Made by a program: the position numbers and the translations under genes. 40,906 bases of DNA from a virus. This document shows, piece after piece, positions 38,615 to 40,906 of this stretch (positions within the stretch are counted from its first letter, which is position 1; the number at the start of each line of letters is the position of its first letter). The notes under the pieces are model-generated. The model saw only the letters and a program-made list of their open reading frames with translations. It was not told the DNA's origin and searched no databases. The stretch is from positions 1 to 40,906 of IMG/VR virus record IMGVR_UViG_3300037635_005395; one strand, written 5' to 3'.

Positions 38615-38624
38615 GGCATTCTAG
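38615..38624 (+). promoter_or_regulatory. GGCATTCTAG: phage promoter motif
   Basis: Good copy with TCCAGG downstream, 21 nt before ATG 38643. Confidence 0.55.
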
Positions 38625-38642
38625 TCCAGGCAGAATCTTGTT

Positions 38643-39806
38643 ATGACAGTCCCTTCTTATCGCGTACCTGTACGAGTAGCTCGCGGTACGTTGTCTGCTC
38701 TGACGGCGGGATTAGCGAGTCTTGAAGAAGGTGAGCTGTGTTACGCGACAGACCTTGACGTATTATACATAATAGAAGGTGGAGCTCTTACCGCAACAGT
38801 AACTCAAGTTAATTTAGTAAGTGATACAAGTCCTCAGCTTGGTGGTTCTTTAGACACTAATAGTTTTGAAATTATAACTACCAGTGCAGGCAACGTTCAA
38901 ATAGCACCTGACACTACAGGTGTTCTTGAACTAAGAGGGAACACTGGTAATGATGCGGCCATTCAGTTAAACTGCGAAGCAAATACTCACGGCGTTAAGA
39001 TTAAAGCGCCTCCTCATAGTGCTGGCGCAACATACACTCTTGTTCTTCCTGGCGATACTGGGTCAAGTGGACAAGCCCTTACTACAGACGGCAGTGGAGG
39101 CTTGTCGTGGGCAACTCCAAGCACGGTTGGCTCTATTGGTGATCTGTCCGATGTAGACACTACTACAAATCCGCCTACAGACGGGCAAGTTCTGACCTGG
39201 GTTAATGCGGATTCAGAGTGGCAACCGATCAATTCGGCTGGAGGTGGAGGTTACACTGATCCACTAACGACTAATGGCGATGTCGTAATAAGGTCTGGAG
39301 GATCAACAATAAGGCTGGGCATCGGGAATGAGTCTCAAGTATTGACATGTTCTAGTGGGCTCCCTGTATGGGCTGACGCTACTGGTGGCGGTGGCGGTGG
39401 ATCTACAACTACTCGACTAACAGAGACTCAAACGGCTTCTTCTGGTGTAGCTACTTTTGTCGGGCTCGGACACTCTGGGACTATCTTAAAAGTTACATCA
39501 TCTTTAGACGCTTGGATTGTTCTTTACGGTTCTGCTGCAGAAAGAACATCAGACTCCAGTAGATCTTATTCTGCTGATCCTTCTACAGGTTCTGGTGTTT
39601 TGGCGGAATTTTATATTACTGCTGGGAGCACTTTAGTAGCGACTCCAAGTACTTCCTATTTTAATAATGACACTTCCGTTACTGAGGCTATTTACGCAGC
39701 GGTCAGGAGTCAGGCTGGGAATGATGTAAATTCAGCTATAGGCATTACAACCTATGGGAATCAAGCAATCACTTCTGTTTCTGGGGGGACCTTTGGCAGC
39801 GGCTAG
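38643..39806 (+). CDS. Tail fibre protein
   Basis: 387 residues. The N-terminus has SLEEGELCYATDLDVLYIIE, the anchor-like motif common to cyanophage fibres. Then come Gly/Thr/Asp-rich strands and two linker motifs, GSIGDLSDVDTTTNPPTDGQ and a poly-Gly segment, typical of fibre shafts. The C-terminal beta domain may contact the host. Receptor unknown. Confidence 0.8.
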   Translation: MTVPSYRVPVRVARGTLSALTAGLASLEEGELCYATDLDVLYIIEGGALTATVTQVNLVSDTSPQLGGSLDTNSFEIITTSAGNVQIAPDTTGVLELRGNTGNDAAIQLNCEANTHGVKIKAPPHSAGATYTLVLPGDTGSSGQALTTDGSGGLSWATPSTVGSIGDLSDVDTTTNPPTDGQVLTWVNADSEWQPINSAGGGGYTDPLTTNGDVVIRSGGSTIRLGIGNESQVLTCSSGLPVWADATGGGGGGSTTTRLTETQTASSGVATFVGLGHSGTILKVTSSLDAWIVLYGSAAERTSDSSRSYSADPSTGSGVLAEFYITAGSTLVATPSTSYFNNDTSVTEAIYAAVRSQAGNDVNSAIGITTYGNQAITSVSGGTFGSG

Positions 39807-39815
39807 GAATACTAG
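39806..39815 (+). promoter_or_regulatory. GGAATACTAG: phage promoter motif
   Basis: Strong copy overlapping the stop of the previous gene, with CCCAGA downstream. The last T of AATACT is 22 nt before ATG 39835. Confidence 0.65.
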
Positions 39816-39834
39816 CCCAGACTAAATTACTCGA

Positions 39835-40906
39835 ATGGCTGATCTTACTGCTCCCATCAAGCCCAAGAAAAGCAGTGTAGCTAGTGAGGTTCCATCGTCC
39901 TCTGATCTTGAAGTTGCAGAACTTGCTGTAAATACAGCCGATGGAAAACTTTTTGTTAAGCATACTGATAATTCCATAAGAGAGATTAGTGGTGGTGGTG
40001 GCGCTGCCACTCTAGGCGCTCTAAATGACGTCAATACAACAAATCCCTCGCCAGCTTTCTCGGCTGATTTCGAGGGGCTTTACCCGTATGTTACAAAAAC
40101 AGGCAGCGCGAGCACAGATCAAGCCAAGACTGGTACTACTTCATTCAAAGGAACCGATTCTTATGGGTCCCTAGATTTTGGAACAGTTCTTCAGTCTACT
40201 ACGAAACGATATGACTGTTGGTCCTTTTGGGTCTATAACACCAATGCTCTTGATTCAACCTATAGAGTTTCACTAGGCGGCACGTTGCCATCTCTTAGTT
40301 CCGGTGCTGGCTACAGTATTTATACTAGAGATACTGGCTTTGGCCTATACAGTAACAATACTTTTAATGAAGTCGGAACTCGCCCTACCATAGCAGCAAA
40401 CCAGTGGCATCATTTTGCAGTGCAAGTTGACTTTGGGTCATCGAGTGGATTGACTAGAGTTCCGGCCTCGGTGTCTGTTTGGGTTGACGGCAGTATTGCT
40501 GTGATCAACGAGACGTGGCCTCAAGCATTGGCTGCTTATTCAACAGAGTCTCAGGTCTTGAAATATGCTTGGGCTAGTTCGAGCTCGGGTACGAGTCACA
40601 ACAAATACTATGACGATTTAAGGATTTGCCAGACAGATAGTCCGATTACTTCGATGACTACTTCAACAATTGTAGAAGCAGATTATGACGCAGCTGTTGA
40701 CGCAGTCCAAGTAGATCTTCTTCCTCTTATGGGGTTAGTATATAATGGGAACAAATGGGTGCCTGGATGGCCAAGATTCTATCCTCCAGCCGATGGAAGT
40801 CTTGCCTATAGCGTACTCGAAGGAACAAGTTATTCTTCGGGATCTCTTGAAATTACTGATTTAGATCAGATTCCTTTTTCTAGTGCAGACGTCCCATCGG
40901 GAGAAG
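39835..40906 (+). CDS. Tail fibre/adhesin with LamG-like domain, 3' end outside window
   Basis: 357 codons are present with no stop before the edge. The N-terminus DLEVAELAVNTADGKLFVKH matches fibre anchors; LGALNDVNTTNPSP repeats the LxDVxTT linker of the previous fibre. Residues ~75-280 look like a concanavalin/LamG sandwich (SFKGTDSYGSLDFG; NQWHHFAVQVDFG; VSVWVDGSIAVINE), a fold that binds sugars. It may be the host-recognition fibre. Confidence 0.85.
   Translation, partial: MADLTAPIKPKKSSVASEVPSSSDLEVAELAVNTADGKLFVKHTDNSIREISGGGGAATLGALNDVNTTNPSPAFSADFEGLYPYVTKTGSASTDQAKTGTTSFKGTDSYGSLDFGTVLQSTTKRYDCWSFWVYNTNALDSTYRVSLGGTLPSLSSGAGYSIYTRDTGFGLYSNNTFNEVGTRPTIAANQWHHFAVQVDFGSSSGLTRVPASVSVWVDGSIAVINETWPQALAAYSTESQVLKYAWASSSSGTSHNKYYDDLRICQTDSPITSMTTSTIVEADYDAAVDAVQVDLLPLMGLVYNGNKWVPGWPRFYPPADGSLAYSVLEGTSYSSGSLEITDLDQIPFSSADVPSGE

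Overview
The window is part of the genome of a tailed phage of marine picocyanobacteria (Synechococcus or Prochlorococcus), most likely a siphovirus. It opens inside psbA (photosystem II D1), followed by a high-light-inducible protein gene. It carries other genes typical of cyanophages: a coenzyme-B12-dependent ribonucleotide reductase, glutaredoxin, a dCTP deaminase-like protein and a CpeS-like phycobiliprotein lyase. A 938-residue tape measure, tail-tube-like protein, tail terminator-like protein and frameshifted tail chaperone point to a long non-contractile tail; no sheath is visible. No integrase, recognisable repressor, tRNA or CRISPR array was seen.

Layout. 1-6559: psbA, hli, terminase small and large subunits, a sigma-70-family factor, DnaG-type primase, metallophosphoesterase. 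6607-9675: glutaredoxin, exported lysozyme-like protein, small ORFs, and a GC-rich island (about 8500-9440) of gene units with their own promoter-like and terminator-like signals. 9778-14359: ribonucleotide reductase, dCTP deaminase-like protein, portal. 14378-20141: some 25 small, often overlapping ORFs, including two DUF4278-like proteins, a WYL_2/SH3-barrel-like protein, a possible PsbX-like peptide and the lyase. 20142-21090: a gene-free hub with a strong hairpin, T-tracts, four 15-bp palindromes and a second palindrome array around a Fur-box-like sequence. 21091-22810: a minus-strand cluster. 23031-40906: virion genes from head completion through tail tube, tape measure, tail tip and fibres, including a very cysteine-rich protein; the last gene runs off the end. 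No HK97-type major capsid protein was recognised.

How the parts may work together. psbA, hli and the lyase would support host light harvesting during infection. Glutaredoxin, ribonucleotide reductase and dCTP deaminase would feed nucleotides to the primase-led replication machinery. A short motif, roughly GGWATMCTAG, recurs about 20 times at 16-31 nt upstream of start codons, mostly of late genes, without an evident -35 box. The phage sigma-like protein has recognisable regions 2 and 3 but no visible region 4. My main inference is that this factor drives an extended -10-only promoter set. This has not been tested computationally; all family calls are made by eye.
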